Source of the DNA: Chroococcidiopsidaceae cyanobacterium CP_BM_ER_R8_30
GTDB taxonomy: Bacteria; Cyanobacteriota; Cyanobacteriia; Cyanobacteriales; Chroococcidiopsidaceae
Length of the DNA stretch: 64,000 nucleotides
Direction: 5' to 3'
Assembly: GCA_019244235.1 (NCBI GenBank)
Contig: JAFASY010000245.1
Span: forward strand, 1-64,000
In this document: positions 51,996 to 61,258 of the stretch, piece after piece
How positions within the stretch are numbered: position 1 is the first letter of the stretch
Layout of the letters: every line of letters begins with the position of its first letter
Position numbers and translations under genes: made by a program
The notes under the pieces: model-generated
Told to the model about the DNA's origin: nothing
The model's database searches: none
Seen by the model: only the letters and a program-made list of their open reading frames with translations

Positions 51996-54053
51996 CTAAA
52001 GTTGAAAACCCAATAAACTCCAATAGTCTAGCAACAGGATAAATATTCCAGCAGCTAGCATAATCAGTAAATGGTACAGTCGCTGCATCACTGACCAATG
52101 TTTGTCTCGCCAAGCTAGCCATGCAACTACGGGTAATCCAGCGGTTAAACCAGTACTCAAAATCGGAAGGTAAAGCAAAGCAGTTACAATAGGAGGCATC
52201 CCAAAGAAAAACTCCCAGTAGTCAGTTTGAAGAGTGACTAGGAGCATACCACATAGAAAGGATAGGTTTAAGATACCAATTGCACCTAATAGGAACCGCA
52301 TGAGACGAGTCAACGAACTCGAATCACCGCTTTGTCTCGGTGAATCGCAGCTTGACTTCGTCAATCGAGACGCTTGAAAAGACTGTGATCGCCAGTACTG
52401 AATTAAAGGGTTGATCGGCCAGATGCTGCATGCCGATAGGAACATGATTAAACAGAATCCCAATAATCCCTGTTGAAAAGCGATAGTTTCATACCATAAC
52501 AACTTCTCATAAGTGACAAAGACATAATTACTCAAGGACATATTGGTAATCCGCCCCTGATTGTCTTGCCGGAATCTAAGATAGCTTTTGCCACCACGAT
52601 ACCGTAATATCGATGGCTTTACTTGCACCCACCGAGTTCCTACAGGGAGTAGCGTTAGGGTGCCATCGCTATTGCTTTTCAGGTGAAGGTCGGGTCTAGG
52701 ACCAAACAAGACTACCCACAGTTTAGCAAATGAGTGCTGAGGATATCGAATAAAACGATAGTTGCCCTCGAACTTTTGAGCCTGCTGTTGAAGTTCAGAA
52801 TTCAGATGAGGTTCAAGAAGCGAGTCCTTGTTTTTTGGTTCTGGATAGTAATGATCTAAAAACTGCTCAATCAGGTTTTCCCGAAGCTCAACCTTGTCCT
52901 CCTTATTATAAGCAACAAAGAAACCTAAGTTCTGCTCTGGCATGAGAAAGAGTTGGCTATTGTAGCCGTATAGGCTACCACCATGTTCAATCACCCGCTG
53001 ATGATTTTGGAATCGTTCATAAAACCCATAGGCAGAGCCTGCTGTTTGAGCTATGGTGGGAAAGTTGGTAAAGTGCTGGCGGTGCATGTCTTGCACTGTG
53101 GTTTCGTTCAAAATCCTAGTTTTACCGTAATGACCACCTTGCAGATGAGCAATCATGAAATGCGCCATATCTGTAGCGGTGGCGCTCAAGGCAACGCTGG
53201 GAACACTCTTGCCACAGGTGAACGGGGTTCTTTGATGAGTACCATTTCTGTCTTCGTAGCCTACCGCTAAATCGGTTTCAAGTTCGGGGGGTAGCGGCTG
53301 TAGAAAACTGCTGTGGCCCATGTCCAGCGGCTGTAGAATATTTTGGTTGATGTATTCTGTGAATGGAACTCCAGAAAGCGCCTCTACTAAATATCCTGCT
53401 AATGCCATCCCGGCATCACCGTAAACATAGAGTTCTCCGGGTGGACGTACGCGTTGGGGTAGGTTTTGGCTCAAGAATTGCTCAAGCGATGGTAGTGGAG
53501 ACTGACAATGAGTAGCACCTCCAATAGTCCACGCCACATCAAACCCGTCTGTGTGAGTTAGTAGATGGGTGGATGTAAGTGGTTTGAAGCCGTTATTCTC
53601 TATCTGAAATTGCTTAAGATATCTGTTAACGTCATCGTTCAGCTGGAGCTTGCCTTGTTCAGCCAGTTGCATGACTGCTGTAGCTGTAAATAGCTTTGAG
53701 AGGGAGCCAACGCGAAAGAGGGTTTTATTTGGGATAACGGGTATCCGTTGCTCAGCATTGGCATAGCCATAGCCTTTGGAGAAGAAGATGCTACCGTCTT
53801 TGACTAGAATGAAAACCTTGCCAGGTATTTCCTCTGCCTCATACCTAGCAAAAAACTGGTCGATAAAAGCTTCGAGTTCCTTTACATCAGTTGGATCTTG
53901 TTGGGAATGAGGTAAGGCGGCAATGGGCAAAGGCTGGCTCGGTTGGGTCAAGGCTTCCTTGGCAAATCCTGGTAGTCTAAATAAGGAAAATATAAGAATG
54001 GACAGAATTGTTAGCCAAATCAACCTGACGAAAATAGATGTTTTTCTGCTCAC
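51996..54053 (-). CDS. Beta-lactamase-fold serine hydrolase with membrane C-terminus
   Basis: The penicillin-binding-like fold has nucleophile Ser and Lys in VGSLSKLFTATAV (SxxK, near residue 118), Tyr in YVYGDAGMALAGYL (YxD rather than the usual YxN), and HGG in IEHGGSLYGY as the third motif. A signal or anchor segment begins the protein. Residues from about 530 on contain several membrane helices, so the hydrolase is attached to the membrane. Function could be peptidoglycan or ester hydrolysis; beta-lactam resistance is not shown by sequence. Confidence 0.85.
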   Translation of the reverse strand: MSRKTSIFVRLIWLTILSILIFSLFRLPGFAKEALTQPSQPLPIAALPHSQQDPTDVKELEAFIDQFFARYEAEEIPGKVFILVKDGSIFFSKGYGYANAEQRIPVIPNKTLFRVGSLSKLFTATAVMQLAEQGKLQLNDDVNRYLKQFQIENNGFKPLTSTHLLTHTDGFDVAWTIGGATHCQSPLPSLEQFLSQNLPQRVRPPGELYVYGDAGMALAGYLVEALSGVPFTEYINQNILQPLDMGHSSFLQPLPPELETDLAVGYEDRNGTHQRTPFTCGKSVPSVALSATATDMAHFMIAHLQGGHYGKTRILNETTVQDMHRQHFTNFPTIAQTAGSAYGFYERFQNHQRVIEHGGSLYGYNSQLFLMPEQNLGFFVAYNKEDKVELRENLIEQFLDHYYPEPKNKDSLLEPHLNSELQQQAQKFEGNYRFIRYPQHSFAKLWVVLFGPRPDLHLKSNSDGTLTLLPVGTRWVQVKPSILRYRGGKSYLRFRQDNQGRITNMSLSNYVFVTYEKLLWYETIAFQQGLLGFCLIMFLSACSIWPINPLIQYWRSQSFQASRLTKSSCDSPRQSGDSSSLTRLMRFLLGAIGILNLSFLCGMLLVTLQTDYWEFFFGMPPIVTALLYLPILSTGLTAGLPVVAWLAWRDKHWSVMQRLYHLLIMLAAGIFILLLDYWSLLGFQL

Positions 54054-54092
54054 TAGCGTCTAAGTAGCTCTCTAGACTTCTAGTAAGATTCA

Positions 54093-54503
54093 CTATTTAG
54101 TTCTAGCAAAGGCTTTCCATGCGAAACCTAAACCTAAAACACCGAAAGCCAAGATGCCAACAGTATATGTGGGTTCTGGCGCTGATACAGGATCTGTAGA
54201 TCCCGTAGTTGTGGGTGTGGGCGCTGATGCAGGATCTGCAGCTCCCGTAGTTGTGGGTGCGGGTGCTGATACAGGATCTGCAGCTCCCGTAGTCGTAGAA
54301 ACAGTAGGATCTGTGCCTGACTTAGACTTAGAGTCAAAACTACTGCCAAAATTAATACCCATGAAAGCTGGATGCAACATTAAGGAATTGCTTTCACGCA
54401 GCATAGTCGCTCGTGCTGGAGCAAGACCTATTCCCATGGTGGTAAGCAATATTGCTCCAAGTACTACTGAAAACTTGCTAATCTGATTCAGTGGTTTCAA
54501 CAT
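54093..54503 (-). CDS. PEP-CTERM sorting-signal protein with tandem repeats
   Basis: The start is ATG 54503 (MLKPLNQISKFS), behind GAGGAGTCAG; an upstream frame start at 54539 adds 12 residues. A signal peptide is followed by a Ser-rich region, then repeats of TTTGAADPVSAPAP type, then PEP (SAPEP), a membrane helix (VGILAFGVLGLGFAW) and a basic end. This is the PEP-CTERM sorting signature, processed by an exosortase in exopolysaccharide-producing bacteria. No exosortase gene lies in the window. Confidence 0.8.
   Translation of the reverse strand: MLKPLNQISKFSVVLGAILLTTMGIGLAPARATMLRESNSLMLHPAFMGINFGSSFDSKSKSGTDPTVSTTTGAADPVSAPAPTTTGAADPASAPTPTTTGSTDPVSAPEPTYTVGILAFGVLGLGFAWKAFARTK
54181..54306 (-). 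repeat. 42-bp tandem repeats in the PEP-CTERM gene
   Basis: Units 54181-54222, 54223-54264 and a diverged 54265-54306 each begin GCTGAT(A/G)CAGGATCTG on the plus strand. Each encodes one TTTGAADPVSAPAP-type repeat. Confidence 0.85.
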
Positions 54504-54804
54504 CTCAACTGACTCCTCACTTGGATACATAAATAACACAGCATAATCAAGCTTGAATAAAAATCTGGCAAAAATATTGACAGGCTTCTTACTCTGCTTG
54601 CGGAATGTACGTAAAATATAAATTTATGTAAATCGAAAAGCAAGATTTTTTTGTGAAGTTTACCAAAACAACATGATGTAAACAGCTATACAAAAATTCT
54701 GTAAAGCTGCTCTATAGTGACAGTGACTCTCAGAACCGATAATCTTGTCTTCCTTTTATTTAAAGCAAGCAGTAGAATGCTGCCAGGACGTTAATTAGTT
54801 GTGT
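54504..54804. other. AT-rich intergenic stretch
   Basis: It separates the divergent PEP-CTERM gene and the broken sunset-domain gene. Direct promoter elements could not be identified. No coding frame of note. Confidence 0.5.
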
Positions 54805-55031
54805 ATGCAACATTCTCAATATTTTAGGATTTCTGTACCTGGTGGAGTTACGCTCGCTTTGCTGGCATTGATGGGCACAAAGGCAACATAAGACACGGGC
54901 ATAAGGTTTACCACCTCCCTTCTTCAGCTAACTACCAGCAGGTTAAACCTGAAGCTTGTTTTCCTAGTGCAACAGCAGCTCAACAGGCAGGCTTTCACGC
55001 TCCTAAAACTAGTTCCCAAACGACGCATTAA
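54805..55031 (+). pseudogene. Frameshifted small sunset-domain protein
   Basis: ATG at 54805 begins a 28-codon frame (MQHSQYFRISVPGGVTLALL) that looks like a signal or membrane segment and ends at TAA 54889. A second frame (one base back) overlaps it and reads HKGNIRHGHKVYHLPSS, then YQQVKPEACF and ATAAQQAGFHAPK, ending at TAA 55029. This matches the sunset domain pattern (KGN..., YHxPxxxxY, CFxxxxxAxxAGF). The second frame has no start codon. One frameshift near 54875 would join the two. It may be a pseudogene, a sequencing error or programmed frameshifting. Confidence 0.65.
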
Positions 55032-55326
55032 AGGATTGACGGAGGACAAGGAAGCTGTGGATGTACAGGTCCTGTGTGATCGGCTCTGATAATGAGGACT
55101 GAAGTGAAACGATCAGCAGTGGACGTGGATGAAGCAAACTTCAATACCAAAGAGGCAGATTGCTACTGGCAACTGTAGTGCTGCATGCCAAGAAAGGCTC
55201 TCTTGAATTAGAAAACAAGAGAGCCTGTTTCGTTCTGTGGTTAAGTGTGCGAGAAGCAAACTAATGTCTGCTTAATATAAGCATACTAATTAAGTGCAAA
55301 GGTCTTGTAAAATTTGGTTAAGGAAA
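55032..55326. other. Leader and terminator region between two genes
   Basis: No strong gene. Small frames exist, including one ending near 55178 (MRTEVKRSAVDVDEANF), without a ribosome binding site. A strong terminator follows at 55195. Confidence 0.4.
55195..55230 (+). terminator. Strong terminator hairpin
   Basis: AGGCTCTCTTG (55195-55205) pairs perfectly with CAAGAGAGCCT (55216-55226), ten-base loop, followed by GTTTCGTT. It ends the transcript carrying the sunset-domain gene or a small RNA. Confidence 0.85.
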
Positions 55327-56007
55327 ATGATGTGTTGCCCTATGAGCAGACTCCCAACTGAAGACTCCCTACCTGAAGTGGCATCAGTACCAGAAAAGCG
55401 GTTAACTCTATACGGTGTCGGTTGGGCTACTTATGAGAAGCTGCTAGAAGCGTTTGGTGAGCATCGGGCAGCTCGACTGACCTACGACCAGGGAGTCTTA
55501 GAGTTCATGGTTCCTTTGGAAGAACATGAAAATCCCAGCGACTTAATTGGTGTTTTTATTCGTACTCTGGTTGAAGAGGTGGGTTGGAATCTCAAAAGTT
55601 TGGCATCTACTACCCTAAAGCGGGAAGATTTGCAAAAGGGGGCTGAGCCCGATAAATGTTACTACATTCAAAACGAATCTTTAGTGAGGGGAAGGACAGT
55701 TAACCTAGATAAAGATCCGCCCCCTGACTTAGTGGTTGAAGTGGACATTACTCACACAGACATTGATAAAAATGTTCTGTATGCACGGTTAGGGGTACCA
55801 GAGTTTTGGCGCTACGATGGCAAGGTTCTTAGAATTTATCAGCTCCATTTAGGAGAATACCAAGAGATAGCAACGAGTCCAACATTTCCTTGGGTACAGA
55901 AGGAAGTCTTTTACAGGTTTCTAGAGCAGTGCAAGAGGCAGGGAGAAGCTCAGGCTAACAAAGAATTCCGTATCTGGGTGCAGGAGAACAAGACGTTTAG
56001 CTGTTAG
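55327..56007 (+). CDS. Second Uma2 family (DUF820) putative endonuclease
   Basis: The PD-(D/E)xK fold is suggested by LTYDQGVLEFMVPLEEHE, PDLVVEVDITHTD and GVPEFWRYDG. ATG 55327 (MMCCPMSRLP) was chosen because AAGGA lies just upstream; the open frame begins earlier at a TTG (55294). An ATG at 55342 is also possible. Unlike its relative at 44724 it carries a longer N-terminus. It stands 64 bases before the cysteine desulfurase gene. Confidence 0.85.
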   Translation: MMCCPMSRLPTEDSLPEVASVPEKRLTLYGVGWATYEKLLEAFGEHRAARLTYDQGVLEFMVPLEEHENPSDLIGVFIRTLVEEVGWNLKSLASTTLKREDLQKGAEPDKCYYIQNESLVRGRTVNLDKDPPPDLVVEVDITHTDIDKNVLYARLGVPEFWRYDGKVLRIYQLHLGEYQEIATSPTFPWVQKEVFYRFLEQCKRQGEAQANKEFRIWVQENKTFSC

Positions 56008-56071
56008 GACAAAGTCGCTATATCCTGAAAAGAGATAGCCCTGTGCCTGAAGTTTTCAAGCTTGCCCCTCT

Positions 56072-57247
56072 ATGCAAATTTATTTAGATTATAGTGCCAC
56101 AACACCGCCACGCCCAGAGGCGATCACAGCGATGCAAGCTGTCCTGACACAACAGTGGGGCAACCCTTCTAGCCTACATGAGTGGGGACAACGAGCAGCA
56201 ACAGTGGTAGAACAAGCCAGACTACAGGTTGCAAGCTTACTGAATGCACCGGAACCTGAGTCCATTATCTTCACATCTGGCGGCACAGAGGCAGACAATC
56301 TAGCAATTATGGGTGTTGCTCGTCGCTATACAACCCCACAACATCTCATCATTTCAAGTGTGGAGCATGCAGCTATTGCTGAACCCGCCCGATTGCTAAA
56401 ACAGTGGGGTTGGGAGGTAACGCAGTTGCCTGTGGATGAAAAAGGTCGGGTAAATCCTCTTGACCTGAAAATGGCTTTGCAACCTAATACAGTATTGATT
56501 TCGGTAATCTATGGTCAAAGTGAAGTCGGTACAGTCCAGCCAATTGAGGCACTAGGAAACATTGCTCGTACTCATGGTAGCTTATTTCACACAGACGCAG
56601 TTCAGGTTGCAGGGCGATTACCCCTAGATGTGCAACAGTTGCCTGTGGATTTGCTCTCCCTTTCTAGCCATAAAATTTACGGACCTCAAGGGGCTGGAGC
56701 GCTTTATATCCGTCGCGGGGTAGAATTAGTTCCCTTATTATGTGGTGGAGGGCAAGAATCGCAGCTGCGCTCTGGGACACAAGCTCTACCTGCAATTGCT
56801 GGTTTCGGCGTAGCGGCTGAACTAGCTGCATTGGAAGTGTCTACCCAAGCTCCTCGCTTAATCCAGTTAAGGGAGCAATTGTTTACTCAACTAGCTGATA
56901 TACCTAACCTTATCCCCACTGGCGATCGCCGCTTTCGCTTGCCCCATCATGTGAGTTTCTGTCTCCAAAACGCGGGTAGTGAAATCAGTGGTAAAACCAT
57001 TGTGCGGCAATTGAACTTGGCAGGAATTGCCATCAGTGCTGGCTCTGCCTGTCACAGTGGAAAGATAACCCCTAGCCCTGTTCTGCTAGCCATGGGCTAC
57101 CCCAGTCAAGTAGCAACAGGAGCTATCCGTCTCACACTAGGACGCGACACAACAGCAGCAGATGTAGACTGGGTAGCAATGGTGCTGAAGCAGATTCTAG
57201 CAAGACTCGATGAAAATAGGATATCATCCCTCACCCCTTATCTATAA
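56072..57247 (+). CDS. Cysteine desulfurase (class V aminotransferase)
   Basis: A pyridoxal-phosphate enzyme that removes sulfur from cysteine for iron-sulfur cluster or thionucleotide synthesis. The PLP Lys is in SLSSHKIYGPQGAG (near residue 200), the persulfide Cys is in ISAGSACHSGK, and the N-terminus begins IYLDYSATTPPRPE. The SACHSG loop is of the IscS/NifS class. At 391 residues it has the typical length. The DUF1995 gene starts two bases after its stop. Confidence 0.92.
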   Translation: MQIYLDYSATTPPRPEAITAMQAVLTQQWGNPSSLHEWGQRAATVVEQARLQVASLLNAPEPESIIFTSGGTEADNLAIMGVARRYTTPQHLIISSVEHAAIAEPARLLKQWGWEVTQLPVDEKGRVNPLDLKMALQPNTVLISVIYGQSEVGTVQPIEALGNIARTHGSLFHTDAVQVAGRLPLDVQQLPVDLLSLSSHKIYGPQGAGALYIRRGVELVPLLCGGGQESQLRSGTQALPAIAGFGVAAELAALEVSTQAPRLIQLREQLFTQLADIPNLIPTGDRRFRLPHHVSFCLQNAGSEISGKTIVRQLNLAGIAISAGSACHSGKITPSPVLLAMGYPSQVATGAIRLTLGRDTTAADVDWVAMVLKQILARLDENRISSLTPYL

Positions 57248-57249
57248 AT

Positions 57250-57972
57250 ATGCCAGAACTTCCTAACACACTCGAAAACGCGATTGCTCAGGCAATTGCA
57301 GCAACACAAGCAGCGATCAGAGATGGTCACACCCGCTTGCAAGTTGAGTTGCTATTTCCAGAACTCAAACCTCTGCCAGTGGCACAGCAATTCCTCCCAG
57401 TCTTTGAGGAGCTTGGTGCCCAGTTTAAGGTTTTCTTTCCCGATGCTGGTACCGCTGCTCTAGCCCGTCGCGATTGGGGGGAAAGCTCGTTTAAAATTCT
57501 CGATATTGGCATAGGAAAAACATCTGCACGACAGCAAGTTCAGCCAGAGGACAAAGCTTTTCTATTTGTCGCTCCAACAGCTGTGGAGGTGACTCAAGTC
57601 GAGAAGCTGTGTGAAGAGATCGACAACCGACCCTTTGTCATGCTTAATCCTTGCTTGGAAGATGCAGCAACTGTTGGTATTGGCTACACAGGACGACAAT
57701 TGCGCTATCGCTTCCTTAACACAATTGAATCCTGTTACCACCTTAAACCCCTAGATGGAGCTGCCCTATTTCGCTGTTATCCTGCTCCTTGGCAGTTTTG
57801 GCTAGAAACTAGCGATGATTATCAGATGATTGCTGAACTGCCTCAAAAACCGACAGGCGAAGAAATTGACAGTCTCTTAGCAGGGACAACTCCGTCAGAT
57901 GGTTCCCCAGCACCTAAAAAGGTAGGATTGCTAACAAGTTTGCAACGGTTTTTGCGGGCTCTGAGTCGGTAG
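57250..57972 (+). CDS. DUF1995 family protein
   Basis: The protein fits DUF1995, conserved in cyanobacteria and plastids (related to plant LPA3, a photosystem II assembly factor). Features are ELLFPELKPLPVAQQFLPVFEE-like N-terminal helix (here ELKPLPVAQQFL), PTAVEVTQVEKLCEE and NPCLEDAATVGIGYTGRQ in shortened form NPCLEDAATVG. No signal peptide is present. It is probably co-transcribed with the cysteine desulfurase gene. A role in photosystem assembly is by family resemblance only. Confidence 0.85.
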   Translation: MPELPNTLENAIAQAIAATQAAIRDGHTRLQVELLFPELKPLPVAQQFLPVFEELGAQFKVFFPDAGTAALARRDWGESSFKILDIGIGKTSARQQVQPEDKAFLFVAPTAVEVTQVEKLCEEIDNRPFVMLNPCLEDAATVGIGYTGRQLRYRFLNTIESCYHLKPLDGAALFRCYPAPWQFWLETSDDYQMIAELPQKPTGEEIDSLLAGTTPSDGSPAPKKVGLLTSLQRFLRALSR

Positions 57973-57981
57973 AAGCAATTG

Positions 57982-60867
57982 TTACTTAGACTGCAACTGG
58001 GCGTTTAAAGCTTTGTCAATGCGGTCGCGAGTTTCAGCTAAGTGTGCCAGGGTATATTCGTCTAAGTGACGGGAGTGAGAGGGAATCTTGCTGAGGAGTG
58101 AGCGCAATTGATTCAGTTTGTACCAGGCTAAGGTCCGTGCTGCTTCAGGTACAGACACATTGCGCAATACCATGTTTGTCAAGAGATTTAAATACTGACT
58201 CTGCAAAGCTCCACGTAAACTGGAAATCGGCTGCAGTTGACGATTGGGTTGCATCACCTCAGAAAAGATACCATCTTGCAAGCTATCGAATAGCTCTGCG
58301 ATGGAGAGCGCCTGTCCGGGCTGGCTTTTCAGCTCCAGATCGCCCAAGCGATCTAGGCGATCTCCAGACAGTAACTCTTTCAACACTAAGCTCTGTAGCA
58401 AGAAAATACTGTCGTGAATTGGGTAGTCGAGGCGGCGAGTCTGTACTTGGTTGCCCCAGTCCATCCAGCGCGATGGCGCTAATTTATTCAGTAGTTCTGG
58501 GGGAAATTGAAAAGCATCGGCAGCAAAGATATATTTTTGCAGTGTTGCTAACGCCTGACGTTGTTGTTCGACAGGCACTGGTGCAAATGGCAATTGCCCA
58601 TTCGAGTCTCCTATGTGTTCGCGATGGAAGGATTGCCCAGCAATGTATTTGGTAATGAAATAGGTGTTCTGTAAATAGTGGAAAAACACCGTGTCAAACA
58701 TTCGGCTCAGCTTGTTGTAGCTCTCGCCCTCCATAGGAGGATTCTGATTCAGACGTGACCACATGGCACGGTCGTTGTCCAGTTGCCATTGCGAGTAGAG
58801 CAGTACATTACTGCTGTTGTCCCAAGGATTTACATTAGGGTCAATGTCAAACATATCTTCATCTGTAGCATAGTCCAACTCAGCTTGGGTAGACAATTGA
58901 GCAATCTCCTTGAGAAAGGGTAACTCAGCATCGGGAGCTGCGGCTCCACTTGGTTTGTAGCCGTACTCAATTGCCCATTCATCGTAAGGACCAATTACAG
59001 ATGGAAAATAGTCTCCCTGCTTCACGCCTTGGGGTGCTAGGTTGGGCGGAATATAGTCCATCACCGAGGTCACAAGACCTTTGGTATGTGTAATCTCAGT
59101 GTTGTTTAAATCTTCTGGCGGTAACAATGTGCTGCCACGAAAATTGTGTCGCAATCCTAGGGTGTGTCCGACTTCGTGAGCAATGATCAGACGCAGATAT
59201 TGATGGATGTATGCCTGCATCTGCTCGCTGCTGGGCTTGATGTCTTGGAAGAGTGATAGTGCTACTGACCCAACTGCTAACTGGTTACTCGTTTCCATTC
59301 CATAGCAAAGGTCGTAGCGTGTTGCTAGCTGAGATAAAAAGGCAACAGATGTGGCACTAGTGGCAGTATCTTGTCGACTTTCGCCGATTTGTCCACCCTG
59401 CTTATTAGTGCAGATGTGGAAGGTTTGGGAGTTATTAGCACCTAGAGAACCACTGATCACGTAGGATAACAGAGACTGAGGCTGTAACTGGTTTTGTTGC
59501 ACAATCGTGCGATATTCCTGCTTCAGCGCACGGACAAAGCTACCATCGACAATAATGTCAGCACTAAGAATTTCTCCGGTTAGGGGGTTGACTCGCGCTG
59601 GTCCTAGGGCAAAGAAGCCATCCACTGTATTCAGCCAGCGAATTGTGTTGTAGCGTACGTCAGCCGGATCCCATTTGGCATCATCTGGCATCTGCTGCAC
59701 CTGGATAGCATCTTTAAATCCCAACCGCTCAAAGGCTTGGTTCCACATCAGCACACCTTCTCTGATGGCATCACGGTACTCTAGCGGCACCGCATTCTCA
59801 ATCCAAAACATAATTGGATGCTGTGGAGGAGACAGGGGGGATGAAGGATCTTGCTTTTCTAGATGCCAACGGTTGATGTAGCGGACAAAAGGATCGTCGT
59901 GATTGTCGTTAGAGAAGTCTTCATAAGCTGTGATGAAATAGCCCACCCGATCGTCAGCTAAGCGTGGAGAGTAGCCATCATTCTGCGGGAGCTGGGAGAA
60001 ACCGTAATGCACCCGGACTGTGAGATCACGGCTGTCAGGTACTGTCTCTAAAGCAGTCGATTGGCGATCGCCACTACCAGATGAAAACCCATAAACTGAT
60101 TCAATCTCCAAGTTGAAGGGAAAGACTTTGGCAGCGCCGAAATAGGACTTTTTGTCATCGAGTTGGTAAGAACCTTGCAGTAGTGATGATAACTGCGATG
60201 ATAGATTTGGAACGTCTGCTAGTAGCAGATCGCCTAGATCGACAAGGATTGATTGTCGCTCTTGGTGAACGCTTTTAATAGAGAGAGAATATAAGACCGA
60301 GTCACTAAACGAGCGAGCTAGTGATCGCGCTTGAGGATCTCCTGGGAGAGTGCGGAAATTCTCGTTACGGACCACAAATTGCAAATTATTGTTCACGCGC
60401 TGGAAGTAGAACAACAAATCTTGCAACGGCATACCGCTATAGACTCCACGTTCGCCGATGCCCGATTCCATCGTCACCGTACTCAGGTAATTCTTGTTTA
60501 GCTGATCGGGCTTGATTTCTAGATAGATTTTGCCCGTCGCCTGGTTGCGGTAAAGGGTGAATAGCCCCTCCATCTTCTCGGTGTTTTTGATCACCTGGGC
60601 AAACGGTTGCAACTCTGACGGCTCTGAGTCCTTGGAGTCAGGCTCATCTGGTTCTGACTGCCTATCACTGTTTTCAAGTTTTCGTACAACCAGTTGAGAA
60701 TCTAGCTTCTGGGTACCTTTTGCCTCTAAGCGTGCCAGCTCTAACTGTGAGGGTGCGCTTAAAGGCAAATGTGCGGCGGCGGGTTTTACGGTTAAAAATA
60801 GACTGTGTAAGATAAGCCCTAAAAACAGACCACATAACAGAGTGATATAAAATGGTAGCTTTTTCAT
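57982..60867 (-). CDS. Large secreted zinc metalloprotease (DUF5117/DUF4953)
   Basis: This 961-residue protein has a signal peptide (FYITLLCGLFLGLILHSLFL), an N-terminal DUF5117-like region (about 100-250), and a catalytic domain with IIAHEVGHTLGLRHNFRGS, which contains HExxHxxGxxH. A ligand-poor helical C-terminal part follows (about 720-961). Family members are exported peptidases of unknown substrate. It is convergent with the DUF1995 gene, nine bases apart. The acidic Ser/Glu linker after the signal is low complexity. Confidence 0.85.
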   Translation of the reverse strand: MKKLPFYITLLCGLFLGLILHSLFLTVKPAAAHLPLSAPSQLELARLEAKGTQKLDSQLVVRKLENSDRQSEPDEPDSKDSEPSELQPFAQVIKNTEKMEGLFTLYRNQATGKIYLEIKPDQLNKNYLSTVTMESGIGERGVYSGMPLQDLLFYFQRVNNNLQFVVRNENFRTLPGDPQARSLARSFSDSVLYSLSIKSVHQERQSILVDLGDLLLADVPNLSSQLSSLLQGSYQLDDKKSYFGAAKVFPFNLEIESVYGFSSGSGDRQSTALETVPDSRDLTVRVHYGFSQLPQNDGYSPRLADDRVGYFITAYEDFSNDNHDDPFVRYINRWHLEKQDPSSPLSPPQHPIMFWIENAVPLEYRDAIREGVLMWNQAFERLGFKDAIQVQQMPDDAKWDPADVRYNTIRWLNTVDGFFALGPARVNPLTGEILSADIIVDGSFVRALKQEYRTIVQQNQLQPQSLLSYVISGSLGANNSQTFHICTNKQGGQIGESRQDTATSATSVAFLSQLATRYDLCYGMETSNQLAVGSVALSLFQDIKPSSEQMQAYIHQYLRLIIAHEVGHTLGLRHNFRGSTLLPPEDLNNTEITHTKGLVTSVMDYIPPNLAPQGVKQGDYFPSVIGPYDEWAIEYGYKPSGAAAPDAELPFLKEIAQLSTQAELDYATDEDMFDIDPNVNPWDNSSNVLLYSQWQLDNDRAMWSRLNQNPPMEGESYNKLSRMFDTVFFHYLQNTYFITKYIAGQSFHREHIGDSNGQLPFAPVPVEQQRQALATLQKYIFAADAFQFPPELLNKLAPSRWMDWGNQVQTRRLDYPIHDSIFLLQSLVLKELLSGDRLDRLGDLELKSQPGQALSIAELFDSLQDGIFSEVMQPNRQLQPISSLRGALQSQYLNLLTNMVLRNVSVPEAARTLAWYKLNQLRSLLSKIPSHSRHLDEYTLAHLAETRDRIDKALNAQLQSK

Positions 60868-61258
60868 CTCATATTCCCGACAGCGTTACTCTAGAGCGTT
60901 CTCATTTAAAGTCGAGCAGTGGCTGCTCATGTTCTTGCCTTTTTTAGACAGTGAGAGACCACAATTTGACACCACAGGTTACATAGTCAAACCTTAGAGG
61001 CTAGCGTTCACGCTATTAATTCTTTGTGAGTGCAGTAGAACTGTTCCCAGTATAGAGTTCCCAAAAATTGTTCACACAGCACAGCTAAAATTCTTATCAA
61101 ACTCTAACTATAGATAGATGTGTTTTTCGGTCAAATTTAAAACTGTAATCGTCTACATGTAAATCGTAGACCCAATTTTGCGGACACGAAAGAGAAACTT
61201 CAAGAATCTGACTCTTCCACCCTCGCACTACAGGCGCTAGAGTGAAGGAAGTTGCCCC
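60868..61258. other. Divergent intergenic region
   Basis: Promoters for the metalloprotease and the NADH dehydrogenase must lie here. Two small hairpins are seen: GAGCAG/CTGCTC near 60919-60933 and GTCTAC/GTAGAC near 61152-61172. No coding frame. Confidence 0.45.

Noticed and set aside
55000-55180. Known structured RNA (6S, tmRNA, RNase P, SRP) before the terminator
   Set aside because: None of the conserved blocks of these RNAs could be found; only the terminator is clear.
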